From CAYLKS01 sp964384205 [NCBI: uncultured bacterium] (GTDB taxonomy: Bacteria; JAGOEH01), in assembly GCA_964384205.1 (NCBI GenBank), contig CAYLKS010000004.1, positions 1-64,000 on the forward strand: a DNA stretch of 64,000 nt. Reading direction: 5' to 3'. The notes under the pieces are model-generated. The model saw only the letters and a list, made by a program, of their open reading frames with translations, was not told the DNA's origin and did not search any database. Positions 6,382 through 14,939 of the stretch are shown here, in pieces; the stretch's first letter is position 1, and every line of letters begins with the position of its first letter. A program made the position numbers and the translations under genes.

Positions 6382-8625
6382 TTACTCTTTAAAGTCATCT
6401 ACATTAAGATAAGTTATCTTTTCCATAGTTTTATAAAGTTCCATATAGTTTTCCAATGATCCAAAAAGTTTTTCTATTTTTCTTATTCCACCTTTTGATT
6501 GAATTAAAAGACTTTTTGCAAGATGGCTAAAAAGCAAATCAGGATTTCTTTTTTTAAAATCATATAGAATCATAGCAAATTCTATTTTTTCATCATCAAA
6601 TTTTTTAATCTCTTTTAGCCAGTAAAATACAGCATCCCTGTTTTTCTCTTCAATTGTTTTAAATCTTTTCACACCTTTTGCAACATTAATAAAATCTTGC
6701 AATGTTGCATTTACTTCACCGTACAAATCTCTTAAAACACCTAAATCAAATCCAAATGCTTCAAGATATTTTTCATCTATAGGAACTCCAGGATTTAATG
6801 CTTCCCAAGAAAGGATAGCCTGAACAAATCTTGCTTTTTGTACTGCTTTTTCTTTTATATTTTTTATTTGGGGTTCTATCTGCTTTTTTATTTCATTGTA
6901 TACTTCTGGAGATATAATTTCTGATTTAACAAGCCACACAGGAACATCTGCAATAATCATTTCCATTTTTTCAGATTTATTTTCATTAAACGGTTCATCA
7001 ATATTTTGTTCCTCAATATTATTTTTATTACTTTTTTCTTTTCTTTCTGATTTTTCATCAGAAAAAATTTCATCATCAGAATCAACTTTATCATTAGTAA
7101 TGATCTCTTCTACTTTGGTTATATCTACAAAATCAATTAGTTTAAATTTGTCTTTTTCTTTTCCATGTTGTTCTGTTGTGCATCTTCTTGTAGCTCTTCC
7201 TTTCATTTGAACATATAAAATTTTTGATTTTGTTGGTCTTGCCATAACAAGCACTTCAATATCCGGTGCATCTATTCCTGTTGATAACATATCAACTGAA
7301 ACAGCTATTTTTATTTCACTGTCTATTTCCTGAAATTTTTGAATTAACTCTTTTGCATTGGGAACTTGATTGTGAATAGAAACTATAATTTTTTCGGCAG
7401 TTGCATCATCCGGTGGTAGGTTATTTATTTGATTATATTTATCAATAAAAGCATTTCGCAAATGATTAGCATGTTCTATACTTGCGGCAAATACAAGAGT
7501 TTTTGGAATAACACGAGTGGTTTCATAATTAATTACTTCAAAATATTTCTCAGCTATTAGCTCATTTCTTTTAGGGACATCAACTCTTCTGCCCAATTCA
7601 TCCGGTTCAAAATCAAAACCCATATAATGAACACCTGACAAATCAACATTTGTTTGAAATTTATACCAATCGGTTTTTGCAAGTATTCCTTCTTGCACAC
7701 CTTGACGATATGTATATCTGAAAGCAGGATACCCAAAGTACTCGTCTGTATTTTTTGTTTCATCATCTGATGGAGTTGCTGTAAGTCCTAAAATTTTAGC
7801 TCCTCCTTTTCTAAAATGTTCCACTACTTCGTGCCATTCTCCAAAATATGAACGATGGCATTCATCAAGAATCACCAAGTCAAAAAAATTTGTCGGATAA
7901 GAAAGGTACTTTTTATTAACATATAAGAATTGAATTGTAGAAATTGATATATCATTATATTTATCCTCTTTTGTTCCTATAAGTCTTTTTATTTTAAAAA
8001 TATCTCCCAACACTCCGGTAAAAGCTTTTACTGTTTGCTCTGCAAGAGAATCTCTATCAACTAAGAACAATATTTTATTAGCGAGTCTTGTTTTAAACAT
8101 TTTTGCAATAATTCCAGCTGCAGTGATTGTTTTTCCTGTACCGGTTGCCATTTCAAGATAAGTTTTGTCTCTTCCAAGCTGAAAAAGGCTCACAACCTGA
8201 GATACTGCTATTTTTTGGTAATCTCTCAAATTTGCTAAAAGATAGTCTGTTTCAGGATTGAAATATTCTTTTATTTCTGCATAAGTGGGAAATCTATTTA
8301 TTTTTTCAGGTCTTGTATTCGCTTTTATATTTTGTCTGTAAATTTGTTCTCCGTCTGATGCAAAAATTAAAATAACTTTTTCACCTTTATTATTTAATAT
8401 ATTTGCATAATTTTTAGCTTGATTTAAAGCACCACTTAAATCAATGCCTTGTTTTTTGGCTTCTATTAAAGCTACAGGATGATTATCTATAAGAATTGCA
8501 TAATCAGCTTTTTCCCCGTCTGGTAAAGGATATTCTTTTGTAATAACAGAAAAATCAGTTAAGTTCCAGCCAAGTTCTCGTAGTTTTTCATCAATTAAAG
8601 TTTTAGAATTTTCTTCATTGTGCAT
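6382..8625 (-). CDS. hsdR: Type I restriction enzyme R subunit (HsdR)
   Basis: This is a 747-aa motor and nuclease subunit. The N-terminal nuclease core shows Asp41 and EAK at 55-57. Next comes an SF2 helicase with Walker A ATGTGKT (160-166), DECH (254-257) and motif III LTATPSDD, then a C-terminal helical domain. The 747-aa length places it with the shorter EcoEI/KpnBI-like R subunits. The ATG at 8625 has an AGGAGG ribosome-binding site. The gene lies directly before hsdMS, which supplies methylase and specificity, and behind a second methylase gene. The complex would translocate and cut unmodified DNA. Confidence 0.9.
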   Translation of the reverse strand: MHNEENSKTLIDEKLRELGWNLTDFSVITKEYPLPDGEKADYAILIDNHPVALIEAKKQGIDLSGALNQAKNYANILNNKGEKVILIFASDGEQIYRQNIKANTRPEKINRFPTYAEIKEYFNPETDYLLANLRDYQKIAVSQVVSLFQLGRDKTYLEMATGTGKTITAAGIIAKMFKTRLANKILFLVDRDSLAEQTVKAFTGVLGDIFKIKRLIGTKEDKYNDISISTIQFLYVNKKYLSYPTNFFDLVILDECHRSYFGEWHEVVEHFRKGGAKILGLTATPSDDETKNTDEYFGYPAFRYTYRQGVQEGILAKTDWYKFQTNVDLSGVHYMGFDFEPDELGRRVDVPKRNELIAEKYFEVINYETTRVIPKTLVFAASIEHANHLRNAFIDKYNQINNLPPDDATAEKIIVSIHNQVPNAKELIQKFQEIDSEIKIAVSVDMLSTGIDAPDIEVLVMARPTKSKILYVQMKGRATRRCTTEQHGKEKDKFKLIDFVDITKVEEIITNDKVDSDDEIFSDEKSERKEKSNKNNIEEQNIDEPFNENKSEKMEMIIADVPVWLVKSEIISPEVYNEIKKQIEPQIKNIKEKAVQKARFVQAILSWEALNPGVPIDEKYLEAFGFDLGVLRDLYGEVNATLQDFINVAKGVKRFKTIEEKNRDAVFYWLKEIKKFDDEKIEFAMILYDFKKRNPDLLFSHLAKSLLIQSKGGIRKIEKLFGSLENYMELYKTMEKITYLNVDDFKE

Positions 8626-8688
8626 GCTTCCTCCTTAGTTTTTATATTAGAAATAAAATATAAAATTTTTTATGGTCGCAATTTTCAT

Positions 8689-8838
8689 TTACAAAACATC
8701 CCAATGTCCGCCAATACAGTTTAGAAACACGCAAATTGTTTGGTAAATATCTTTATTAATGGCTTTTCTGCTTTCTTTGAATTCGATGTCTATGCATTCA
8801 CCGGTTTGAATCAGTTTTATAATATCTTCTTCTCTCAT
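8689..8838 (-). pseudogene. Truncated AlbA_2/Schlafen-like DNA-binding domain fragment
   Basis: A 49-codon ORF starts at the ATG overlapping the stop of the upstream methylase gene (ATGA). It begins MREEDIIKLIQTGE, continues with IEFKESRK and FLNCIGGHW, then stops. The EFKES and FLN-x2-GG pattern is the N-terminal half of AlbA_2 (divergent AAA-4 / Schlafen-like) domains found in many accessory proteins next to type I methylases. A complete protein would run several hundred residues, so this is the 5' stump of a lost gene. About 60 bp of non-coding sequence separates it from hsdR, marking a probable junction. Confidence 0.6.
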
Positions 8839-10448
8839 TTACCTCTTTTTTCTCCTGTTATCTCAATTTTTTCAAGATTTTTTAATATGAGTTTATTTAA
8901 TCTTTTTTCTTCTTTTAACTGTTCTGCAATTTTTAATTTTGAAAATTTTTCTTCGAAATTAAATTCTTCATCATCATCCGGCAGACCGACGTAGCGTCCC
9001 GGAGTAAGCACATAATCCAGTTCTCTTACCTCTTCAATAGTTGTGGATTTGCAGAATCCTTTAATGTCTATGTATTTCAGGCTGTCAATTTCGGATTGAC
9101 GGCTTAGGAAGATTTTTTTCCATTTTTCAAAATTAATTTCATCTGTTGAACTGTTATTTGAAACTTCTTTTTGCCATAGGTGGTATGTGGCTGCGATTAT
9201 GCTTATGTCTTCGTGAGATAATTCGCGGGTTCTTCTGTTTATCAGGTGTCCCATTTCTCTTGCGTCTATAAAAAGAATTTTCCCTTTTCTTTTTTTGTTT
9301 CTGTTTACAAACCAGAGTGATGCCGGTATTTGGGTGTTTAAAAACAGTTTTGCGGGAAGGTTTACTATGCATTCCCCAATGTCGTCTTCTATCATATTTT
9401 TTCTTATTTCATATTCTCCGTTTGTTTTTGTGGTTAAGGCGCCTTTTGCCAAAACAAAGCCTGCTTTTCCATTAGGTGCAAGATGATAAATAAAGTGTTG
9501 TATCCATGCATAGTTTGCATTGCTTGCGGGTGGTATTCCGTATTTCCATCTTCCGTCTTTTCTTAGCAGTTCTCCGCTCCAGTCACTGTCATTAAAAGGA
9601 GGATTGGCAATAACAAAGTCTGCTTTTAGGTCTTTGTGCGCATCATTTAGAAAAGAGCCTTCACTGTTCCATTTTACTTGAGAGCTGTCTATTCCTCTTA
9701 TGGCAAGATTCATCTTGCATAGCCGCCAGGTTGTCTGATTGCTTTCCTGTCCATATATGGATATATCGTTTATTTTACCCTGATGTACTTGCACAAATTT
9801 TTCAGATTGAACAAACATTCCGCCAGAACCACAACATGGGTCAAAAACTCGTCCTTTGTAAGGTTCGAGCATTTCTACAAGCAATTCAACAACACTTCTT
9901 GGAGTATAGAATTGTCCGCCTTTTTTACCTTCTGCCAGAGCAAACTCTCCAAGAAAATATTCAAAAACGTGTCCCAATATATCTGCGCTTCTTTCTTTTG
10001 CCTCACCAAGAGCAATATTGCCTATAAGGTCTATCAATCCACCAAGACTTGTGGGGTCAAGGTTGCCTCTGGCATAAACCTTGGGTAAAACCCCTTTTAA
10101 CGATGGGTTTTCTTTTTCTATGATATCCATTGCATTATCGATGTATTTGCCTATTTCCGGGTCTTTTGCCTTTGCTTGCAGATAAGACCAGCGCGCCTCC
10201 TGTGGAACAAAGAATACATTTTCTGCCTTGTATTCATCCCTATCCTCAGGATCTGCATTTGCATATTCACCTTTTCCTGCTTTTAATTTGGCATGTAAAT
10301 CTTCGAAAGCATTTGAAATGTATTTTAAAAAAATCAATCCCAATACAACGTGCTTGTATTCTGCAGCATCAATATTTTTTCTGAGCTTATCAGCTGCTTT
10401 CCATAACTGTTTTTCCAGGGGTTCTTTTTTATTATTGTTTTTTGCCAT
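8835..10448 (-). CDS. hsdM: Second type I methylase subunit (HsdM)
   Basis: This is a 537-aa N6-adenine methylase of the HsdM family: N12 domain (about 10-150), FYTPR (180-184), SAM motif DPCCGSGGM (203-211) and NPPF (282-285), then a C-terminal helical tail. It belongs to a different branch from the fused HsdMS. Its coding sequence is visibly richer in G+C than the neighbouring genes, which suggests a separate, more recent origin. No complete hsdS follows it. The next ORF is only a truncated AlbA_2 fragment, so the methylase may be an orphan or may depend on the fused HsdS, which is unlikely given their divergence. It is the first gene of the defence run. Confidence 0.9.
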   Translation of the reverse strand: MAKNNNKKEPLEKQLWKAADKLRKNIDAAEYKHVVLGLIFLKYISNAFEDLHAKLKAGKGEYANADPEDRDEYKAENVFFVPQEARWSYLQAKAKDPEIGKYIDNAMDIIEKENPSLKGVLPKVYARGNLDPTSLGGLIDLIGNIALGEAKERSADILGHVFEYFLGEFALAEGKKGGQFYTPRSVVELLVEMLEPYKGRVFDPCCGSGGMFVQSEKFVQVHQGKINDISIYGQESNQTTWRLCKMNLAIRGIDSSQVKWNSEGSFLNDAHKDLKADFVIANPPFNDSDWSGELLRKDGRWKYGIPPASNANYAWIQHFIYHLAPNGKAGFVLAKGALTTKTNGEYEIRKNMIEDDIGECIVNLPAKLFLNTQIPASLWFVNRNKKRKGKILFIDAREMGHLINRRTRELSHEDISIIAATYHLWQKEVSNNSSTDEINFEKWKKIFLSRQSEIDSLKYIDIKGFCKSTTIEEVRELDYVLTPGRYVGLPDDDEEFNFEEKFSKLKIAEQLKEEKRLNKLILKNLEKIEITGEKRGK

Positions 10449-10494
10449 ATTTTCATCCCTCTCTATTTTTTATTTCCTTATGCTTTATTATTAT

Positions 10495-10522
10495 ATTATA
10501 ATAAAATGATTTTTTTTTACAA
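10495..10522 (-). promoter_or_regulatory. Probable promoter of the defence operon
   Basis: On the minus strand, TTGTAA (10522-10517) and TATAAT (10500-10495) are separated by 16 bp, with about 46 bp from the -10 to the hsdM ATG. The genes down to position 28 are all co-directional and closely spaced, so this could drive the whole run. Confidence 0.5.
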
Positions 10523-10568
10523 GTATTTTTATTTAATTTTATTACGTGATATATTGTGCATCATAATA

Positions 10569-10605
10569 GGTTGCAGTTATATATTGTTTAATGTGTATAA
10601 CAACC
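10569..10605. other. AT-rich imperfect inverted repeat upstream of the defence operon
   Basis: GTTATA (10576-10581) pairs with TATAAC (10596-10601), flanked by GGTT and AACC with a 3-base bulge. It lies just upstream of the hsdM promoter in the 212-bp gap before the next gene. It could be an operator or a weak terminator, and no U-run follows on either strand. I see nothing else in this gap. Confidence 0.25.
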
Positions 10606-10660
10606 TGTGTTATTGGCTATATGTTGGAGTTTTATTTCTTATTTTATAAGATTAGATTGT

Positions 10661-11182
10661 TTATTTGTTTTTTACTGCGCTTCCTATGCATACCTTTCTC
10701 ATAGTACATAAGCTACAACCTTTTTTTCTAATAGGAAAAGAAATAACATTTAGAATTGTGAATAATATTAAAATCATCCAATAATCCCATGTAGGATTTT
10801 TGATTATAGCAAAGACAAGAGATGTTAAAAAAATTAATGGTGGAGGTATGATATAGAACAAAGAAAGTTTTATTCCTGTCTGTAAGTTGCCACTGTTTTG
10901 CTCGAACATAGCAGATGAGATTTTCCCCCATCCCAGGTGACACAATTTGTCATAATAATAGCAACCGCTACAATTATGTTTTTTTAATAATATCTGGATT
11001 ACTACAACTAAGAGTCCCCATATAATAGTGAGTATGGGGACTCCAAATAGTATCCATATTGGCCAAAGAAGATATCCTGCCAATAACCATATTGAGATAT
11101 AAAGTAAGTTTTCGCCGATAATTGAGGAGAGAGGAAATGATTCTTTTCCAGAAACGATATTGTCTTGATAACATTTATACAT
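10661..11182 (-). CDS. Membrane protein with two cysteine clusters
   Basis: This is a 173-aa protein with four hydrophobic segments in two pairs (about 24-40 and 43-66; 106-126 and 133-150). Each pair is followed by a cysteine cluster: CSGCYYYDKLC (71-81) with GWGK shortly after, and GCSLCTMRKVC (155-165). The repeated layout suggests an internal duplication and a metal or iron-sulfur site on one face of the membrane. I recall similar uncharacterised proteins in anaerobes but cannot name a function. The gene stands alone, transcribed towards the defence island, with long gaps on both sides, so it may belong to the accessory region. Confidence 0.6.
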   Translation of the reverse strand: MYKCYQDNIVSGKESFPLSSIIGENLLYISIWLLAGYLLWPIWILFGVPILTIIWGLLVVVIQILLKKHNCSGCYYYDKLCHLGWGKISSAMFEQNSGNLQTGIKLSLFYIIPPPLIFLTSLVFAIIKNPTWDYWMILILFTILNVISFPIRKKGCSLCTMRKVCIGSAVKNK

Positions 11183-11508
11183 TTTTTAGCTCCTTTGTAA
11201 TTACTTACTTAATGTTTGTATCTGTTGTCAAAATCATACAGAATTGAATGTAAAATTTTGAAATAACTTAATGGTTACAATTAAATTGTCAAATTTTCAT
11301 AGATGATTTTGGTCAAATACCTGCAATGGTTGGTATGTTGAGCACTTCTTTTTATAAGTTCAAAAATAAACTCGAAAAACATATATGAAATGAACTTAGT
11401 ATATATTTTATTTATTGATATTTAAAAAACTGTCTTCTTATTGTTATGAATAAGCTAAGATTGATTGGAAATTTTAAAAGATTTAAAAGAGTTTTTTAAA
11501 ATAGCTTT
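11183..11508. other. 326-bp gap with a possible gene remnant
   Basis: The gap lies between the Cys-cluster membrane gene and purM. The plus strand has a startless open stretch at about 11302-11388 that reads DDFGQIPAMVGMLS and ends at TGA. It looks protein-like but I cannot identify it. No promoter, RNA gene or terminator is convincing here. The gap marks the boundary between the accessory region and the housekeeping genes. Confidence 0.3.
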
Positions 11509-12531
11509 TTAATAAATTAAATTAACCGCTTTTTTGTCTGTTTTTGTAGTTTCGCCAATTACTATAGCATCTTTTATTTGATTTAATATAGTATCTACAT
11601 TGTTAGGATTTACAAAAAGAATAAATCCAATACCCATATTGAAGACTCTATACATTTCTTCTGTTTCTACATTTCCCCATTTTTTCAATAACTTAAAAAT
11701 TGTTAAAGGCTCCCATGATTTTGTATTTATATTAGCGCATATATTATCTGGTAGAACTCTTATTATATTTCCTTTGAAACCACCGCCGGTTATATGTGCC
11801 ATGCCGTTAATTAAATCTTTTTCTAATAGAGGATAAACTTCATCATAATAACATCGGTGAACTTTTAATAATTCCTCACCTATTGTATTGTTTAGTCCGT
11901 CGATATAATTATCAACTTTAAATTTTTTTATATCAAATATGATATGTCTTGCCAATGAATATCCATTTGTATGAAGTCCTGTTGATGGTATGCCAATTAT
12001 AATATCGCCAGCGGTAATTTTTTCACCAGTTATAATTTTATCTTTATCAACAATTCCAGTAATACATCCAGCAATATCATATTCATTGTCGGAGTAAAAT
12101 CCTGGCATTTCAGCAGTTTCCCCGCCTAATAAAGCCACATTATATTTTTTACAGCTTCTGGCAAATCCTTTAATAATTTCAGCAATTACATCAGAAGATA
12201 AACGTCCAGTTCCAATATAATCTAAAAAAAATAAAGGTTTAGCTCCCTGAACTAAAATATCATTTATGCAGTGATTTAATAAATCTTCTCCTACAGTATC
12301 ATGTTTATTACTCATAAAAGCTATTTTTAATTTTGTTCCAACGCCATCAATACTTGATACTAAAACAGGATTTTTTATTCCATTAAGATCCAATGAAAAT
12401 AGTCCGCCAAAGCCGCCGATTCCTTCTAATACATTTTTGTTCTGAATTCCATGTAAAATATTTTTAATTTTTGAAACAGTTTTTTCGCCTTCTTCTATAT
12501 CGACTCCGCTTTTTTTATATAAATCAGACAT
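11509..12531 (-). CDS. purM: Phosphoribosylformylglycinamidine cyclo-ligase (AIR synthetase)
   Basis: This is a 340-aa enzyme of de novo purine synthesis that converts FGAM to AIR with ATP. It shows the PurM hallmarks: YKKSGVDIEEG near the start, SSIDGVGTKLKIA, the GGETAEMPGFY loop and GIPSTGLHTNGYSLAR, then an ITGGGFKGNI motif in the C-terminal half. I place the start at 12531 because GGAG lies just upstream, while an in-frame upstream ATG at 12588 would overlap the preceding gene by 47 bp and add an unconserved leader. It is the last gene of a minus-strand run from rpsT. No other purine gene is nearby. Confidence 0.95.
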   Translation of the reverse strand: MSDLYKKSGVDIEEGEKTVSKIKNILHGIQNKNVLEGIGGFGGLFSLDLNGIKNPVLVSSIDGVGTKLKIAFMSNKHDTVGEDLLNHCINDILVQGAKPLFFLDYIGTGRLSSDVIAEIIKGFARSCKKYNVALLGGETAEMPGFYSDNEYDIAGCITGIVDKDKIITGEKITAGDIIIGIPSTGLHTNGYSLARHIIFDIKKFKVDNYIDGLNNTIGEELLKVHRCYYDEVYPLLEKDLINGMAHITGGGFKGNIIRVLPDNICANINTKSWEPLTIFKLLKKWGNVETEEMYRVFNMGIGFILFVNPNNVDTILNQIKDAIVIGETTKTDKKAVNLIY

Positions 12532-12541
12532 TCTACCTCTC

Positions 12542-13468
12542 CTATTTGTTAAATAATATTGTCCATGTAAAGTAATGTAAATATTCATTTGAAATATTTT
12601 CTTTACAAAAGGAATAATTGAATAGAAAATCTTTATTTAAAATTTTATTTTTTAATGAAAAGCCCATGGCATTATAGTCATTATTATAAGAATAAGAAAT
12701 ATTAAAATAGTTATTTAATTTGTAAGCAATAGCATAAAATCTTTTATTTGGAATAGATGGAGTTATATGATAACTTATTCCTATAAATATATTTGTTTTA
12801 GGAATTTTTTTCGTAATTCCCAAAATATGCTCATATGGGATTTCAAATTCATATCGTGTTTGTTTATCAGACCATAAATCAACTTTCCATTTTAGTTTAG
12901 AAGAAAGTTTGCCAGAGAACATATCAAAAAGGCTAAAATTTCTGAGAGAATAATTTATGATTACATTGTGTTGTAATTGATAAGCTATTCCAATGTTAAA
13001 TGTTATCGCACTGGCATTTTGTTTGTACACGTTTTCTTTTATATAAGAGAAAGAAAAACCAAAGTTTATTTTTTCTGACTGTTTGCCAATAGTTATGCTA
13101 TATTTTTGAATATTATCAGAAAAATTTGATAGTAATTTCCCGTTTAAGTCTCGTTCTTCAATATCATTTATTTTAAATTGAAATAATGATAATCCTATTT
13201 TAAGATCCTTGTTTTGTAGTATTAAACTTATAAAAGAGTTTGATCTATCAAAACTTAAATTTGCATAAGAAATATCAATCTGGTATTTTTGCATAAAATT
13301 AATAAAAGCGGGATTTATATATACTGATTCTGAAGATTTTGTAATAATAGCACCATTCCCTGATCTTATAGATGCCGCACCTATTGGAAGATTTAAAATA
13401 TTTAAAGTTTTCGGAACAGCATATATTATATTTAATAAAATTATAAGTAGTAAAAAGACTTTTTTCAT
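12542..13468 (-). CDS. PorV/PorQ-like outer-membrane barrel protein
   Basis: This is a 308-aa exported protein. Residues 1-17 are a Sec signal peptide. The mature N-terminus has LPIGAASIRSGNGA and ESVYINPAF, which matches the start of the PorV/PorQ/UPF0164 family (small-residue-rich strand, then a NPA loop). Alternating hydrophobic strands follow to the end, as in a 14-strand FadL-like barrel. In FCB bacteria such proteins shuttle or anchor substrates carrying C-terminal sorting domains. The neighbour upstream (13471-14934) has just such a domain and is separated by only 2 bp, so a functional pair is likely. Confidence 0.7.
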   Translation of the reverse strand: MKKVFLLLIILLNIIYAVPKTLNILNLPIGAASIRSGNGAIITKSSESVYINPAFINFMQKYQIDISYANLSFDRSNSFISLILQNKDLKIGLSLFQFKINDIEERDLNGKLLSNFSDNIQKYSITIGKQSEKINFGFSFSYIKENVYKQNASAITFNIGIAYQLQHNVIINYSLRNFSLFDMFSGKLSSKLKWKVDLWSDKQTRYEFEIPYEHILGITKKIPKTNIFIGISYHITPSIPNKRFYAIAYKLNNYFNISYSYNNDYNAMGFSLKNKILNKDFLFNYSFCKENISNEYLHYFTWTILFNK

Positions 13469-13470
13469 AA

Positions 13471-14934
13471 CTAATTTAGTATTGTAATTTTATTTGATAT
13501 TTTTTCTTTATTCTTTACATCGATTATGTAAAGATAGGTTCCATTAGGGACGTAATCGCCATTATCATCGCGTCCATCCCATTTTACGATAATTTTGTCC
13601 GAAGAATCGAAAAATTTATTTTCGAATAAAGTTCGAATTAAATTCATAGACATATCATAAATTTTTAATGTGACATAATTTGAGTTTTTCAATGCAAAAA
13701 CAATTTGAGCTTGTTGATTATCCCTTGTGCTAATGGGATTAGGAAATGAGTAAGTTTTTACTAAATCGGAATATGTTACAGGGTATGATTTTTTAAAATA
13801 ATCAAAAGATTTTCCATTATTTACAGTATAAGCAAGGCCGTTATATGTTCCAATCCATAGATAAAAATCTATTGCGCATAAAGATGCTATATAATCATCT
13901 GGCAATCCGTTTTGTGTGGTAAATTTTTCCAGATTTTTATTATTAAGGTTGAATGAATATAGTGCTCCGTCGGTGCCAAACCATAGTAATGAATCTTTGC
14001 CGGTAATTGCTAAAGGTGCTATATCTTGTAATCCATCTATAGAATGCCATGTTTCTCCATTATTGTCTGAATAAATTGCGCCATTAGATTCTCCTGGATT
14101 CCCCGAACTTGTACATGAAGCTACGATATATTTTTTATCATTGAAATAATGAATATATAATTCCCATATTTGGTTGCCGAGAAAATTTGGGGTATAACCT
14201 GCTCCATACTGCGTAAATGTTTTTCCATTATCTTCTGATTTTTTGATACCAGCAGCTGTGCCGAGCCATATTATCCCTTCTTTATCAATTTTTAAAGAAA
14301 GAGCAATATTATTGAAATTGTTTACATATGTAAAAGACGGTGGATATAAGGTAGTTTCTAATGTATCATTTGTTGAATCTTCATCGGGAATAATTATAGT
14401 CCATATTGAATCTTTTATATTTTTTCTAATAAGATTGCCTCTTAAATAAGCGATAAATATAGAAGAATCTTTAAAAGCAATTTCAAACCCAACTTTTTGT
14501 GGAAATTCATCTGCAAATTTTATTTGTTCGAACTGCCATTCTGAACTATCTTTATGTCTATAGTAAATGCCGGTACCAACAGGTACAGGTTGGGACATAC
14601 TTGCATAATCTCTCATATAGCCAGCAGTAGCATAGTAATAATTATTGTTATATCCTAAAGAAAAGATATACTGATTTATATCGTTATATTTTAATTGATA
14701 GGTCCATGAATTTCCCCAATCTTCTGAAAATGCCGCACCTTCACCTGTCAAAATCCATAGCTGATTATTTAAATAATAAACTTCATATATATCATTGGAT
14801 ATTATTTCCCCCTCAGATTGCACTTTATTCAGTTTTATATTAGGTTTAATGTTATATTTTTTAGGTATTATCAATTCATTTGCATTTATTGAAATTATTA
14901 TGGCAAGAGATAATAAAATGCTTTTTTTTATCAA
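13471..14934 (-). CDS. Secreted beta-propeller protein with FlgD/type IX-like C-terminal domain
   Basis: This is a 487-aa exported protein with a signal peptide in residues 1-18. The body has repeated BNR/sialidase-type Asp-box turns (SEDWGNSW, SEDNGKTF, SDNNGETW, TVNNGKSF) and strands reading LWIGT and LWFGT, which together indicate a beta-propeller like those of two-component-regulator propellers. The last 85 residues are an Ig-like FlgD/por-secretion domain: YSFPNPIS at the start, LKIYDMSMNLIRTL, KWDGRDDNGDYVPNGTYLY and a final ITIL strand. Such domains are secretion or sorting signals in FCB phyla. Ligand unknown. It is cotranscribed with the PorV-like gene. Confidence 0.75.
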   Translation of the reverse strand: MIKKSILLSLAIIISINANELIIPKKYNIKPNIKLNKVQSEGEIISNDIYEVYYLNNQLWILTGEGAAFSEDWGNSWTYQLKYNDINQYIFSLGYNNNYYYATAGYMRDYASMSQPVPVGTGIYYRHKDSSEWQFEQIKFADEFPQKVGFEIAFKDSSIFIAYLRGNLIRKNIKDSIWTIIIPDEDSTNDTLETTLYPPSFTYVNNFNNIALSLKIDKEGIIWLGTAAGIKKSEDNGKTFTQYGAGYTPNFLGNQIWELYIHYFNDKKYIVASCTSSGNPGESNGAIYSDNNGETWHSIDGLQDIAPLAITGKDSLLWFGTDGALYSFNLNNKNLEKFTTQNGLPDDYIASLCAIDFYLWIGTYNGLAYTVNNGKSFDYFKKSYPVTYSDLVKTYSFPNPISTRDNQQAQIVFALKNSNYVTLKIYDMSMNLIRTLFENKFFDSSDKIIVKWDGRDDNGDYVPNGTYLYIIDVKNKEKISNKITILN

Positions 14935-14939
14935 TTTGT

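Noticed and set aside
9731-10027. Plus-strand open frames of about 100 codons opposite hsdM
   Set aside because: They lie antisense within a well-conserved methylase gene, with no ribosome-binding site and no protein family pattern.
11302-11388. Plus-strand coding-like stretch beginning DDFGQIPAMVG
   Set aside because: It has no start codon or ribosome-binding site and I cannot link it to a family, so it is listed only as a possible remnant in the gap.
12532-12588. Upstream ATG start for purM at 12588
   Set aside because: It would overlap the barrel-protein gene, adds 19 unconserved residues, and has no ribosome-binding site. The ATG at 12531 has GGAG and matches the usual PurM start.
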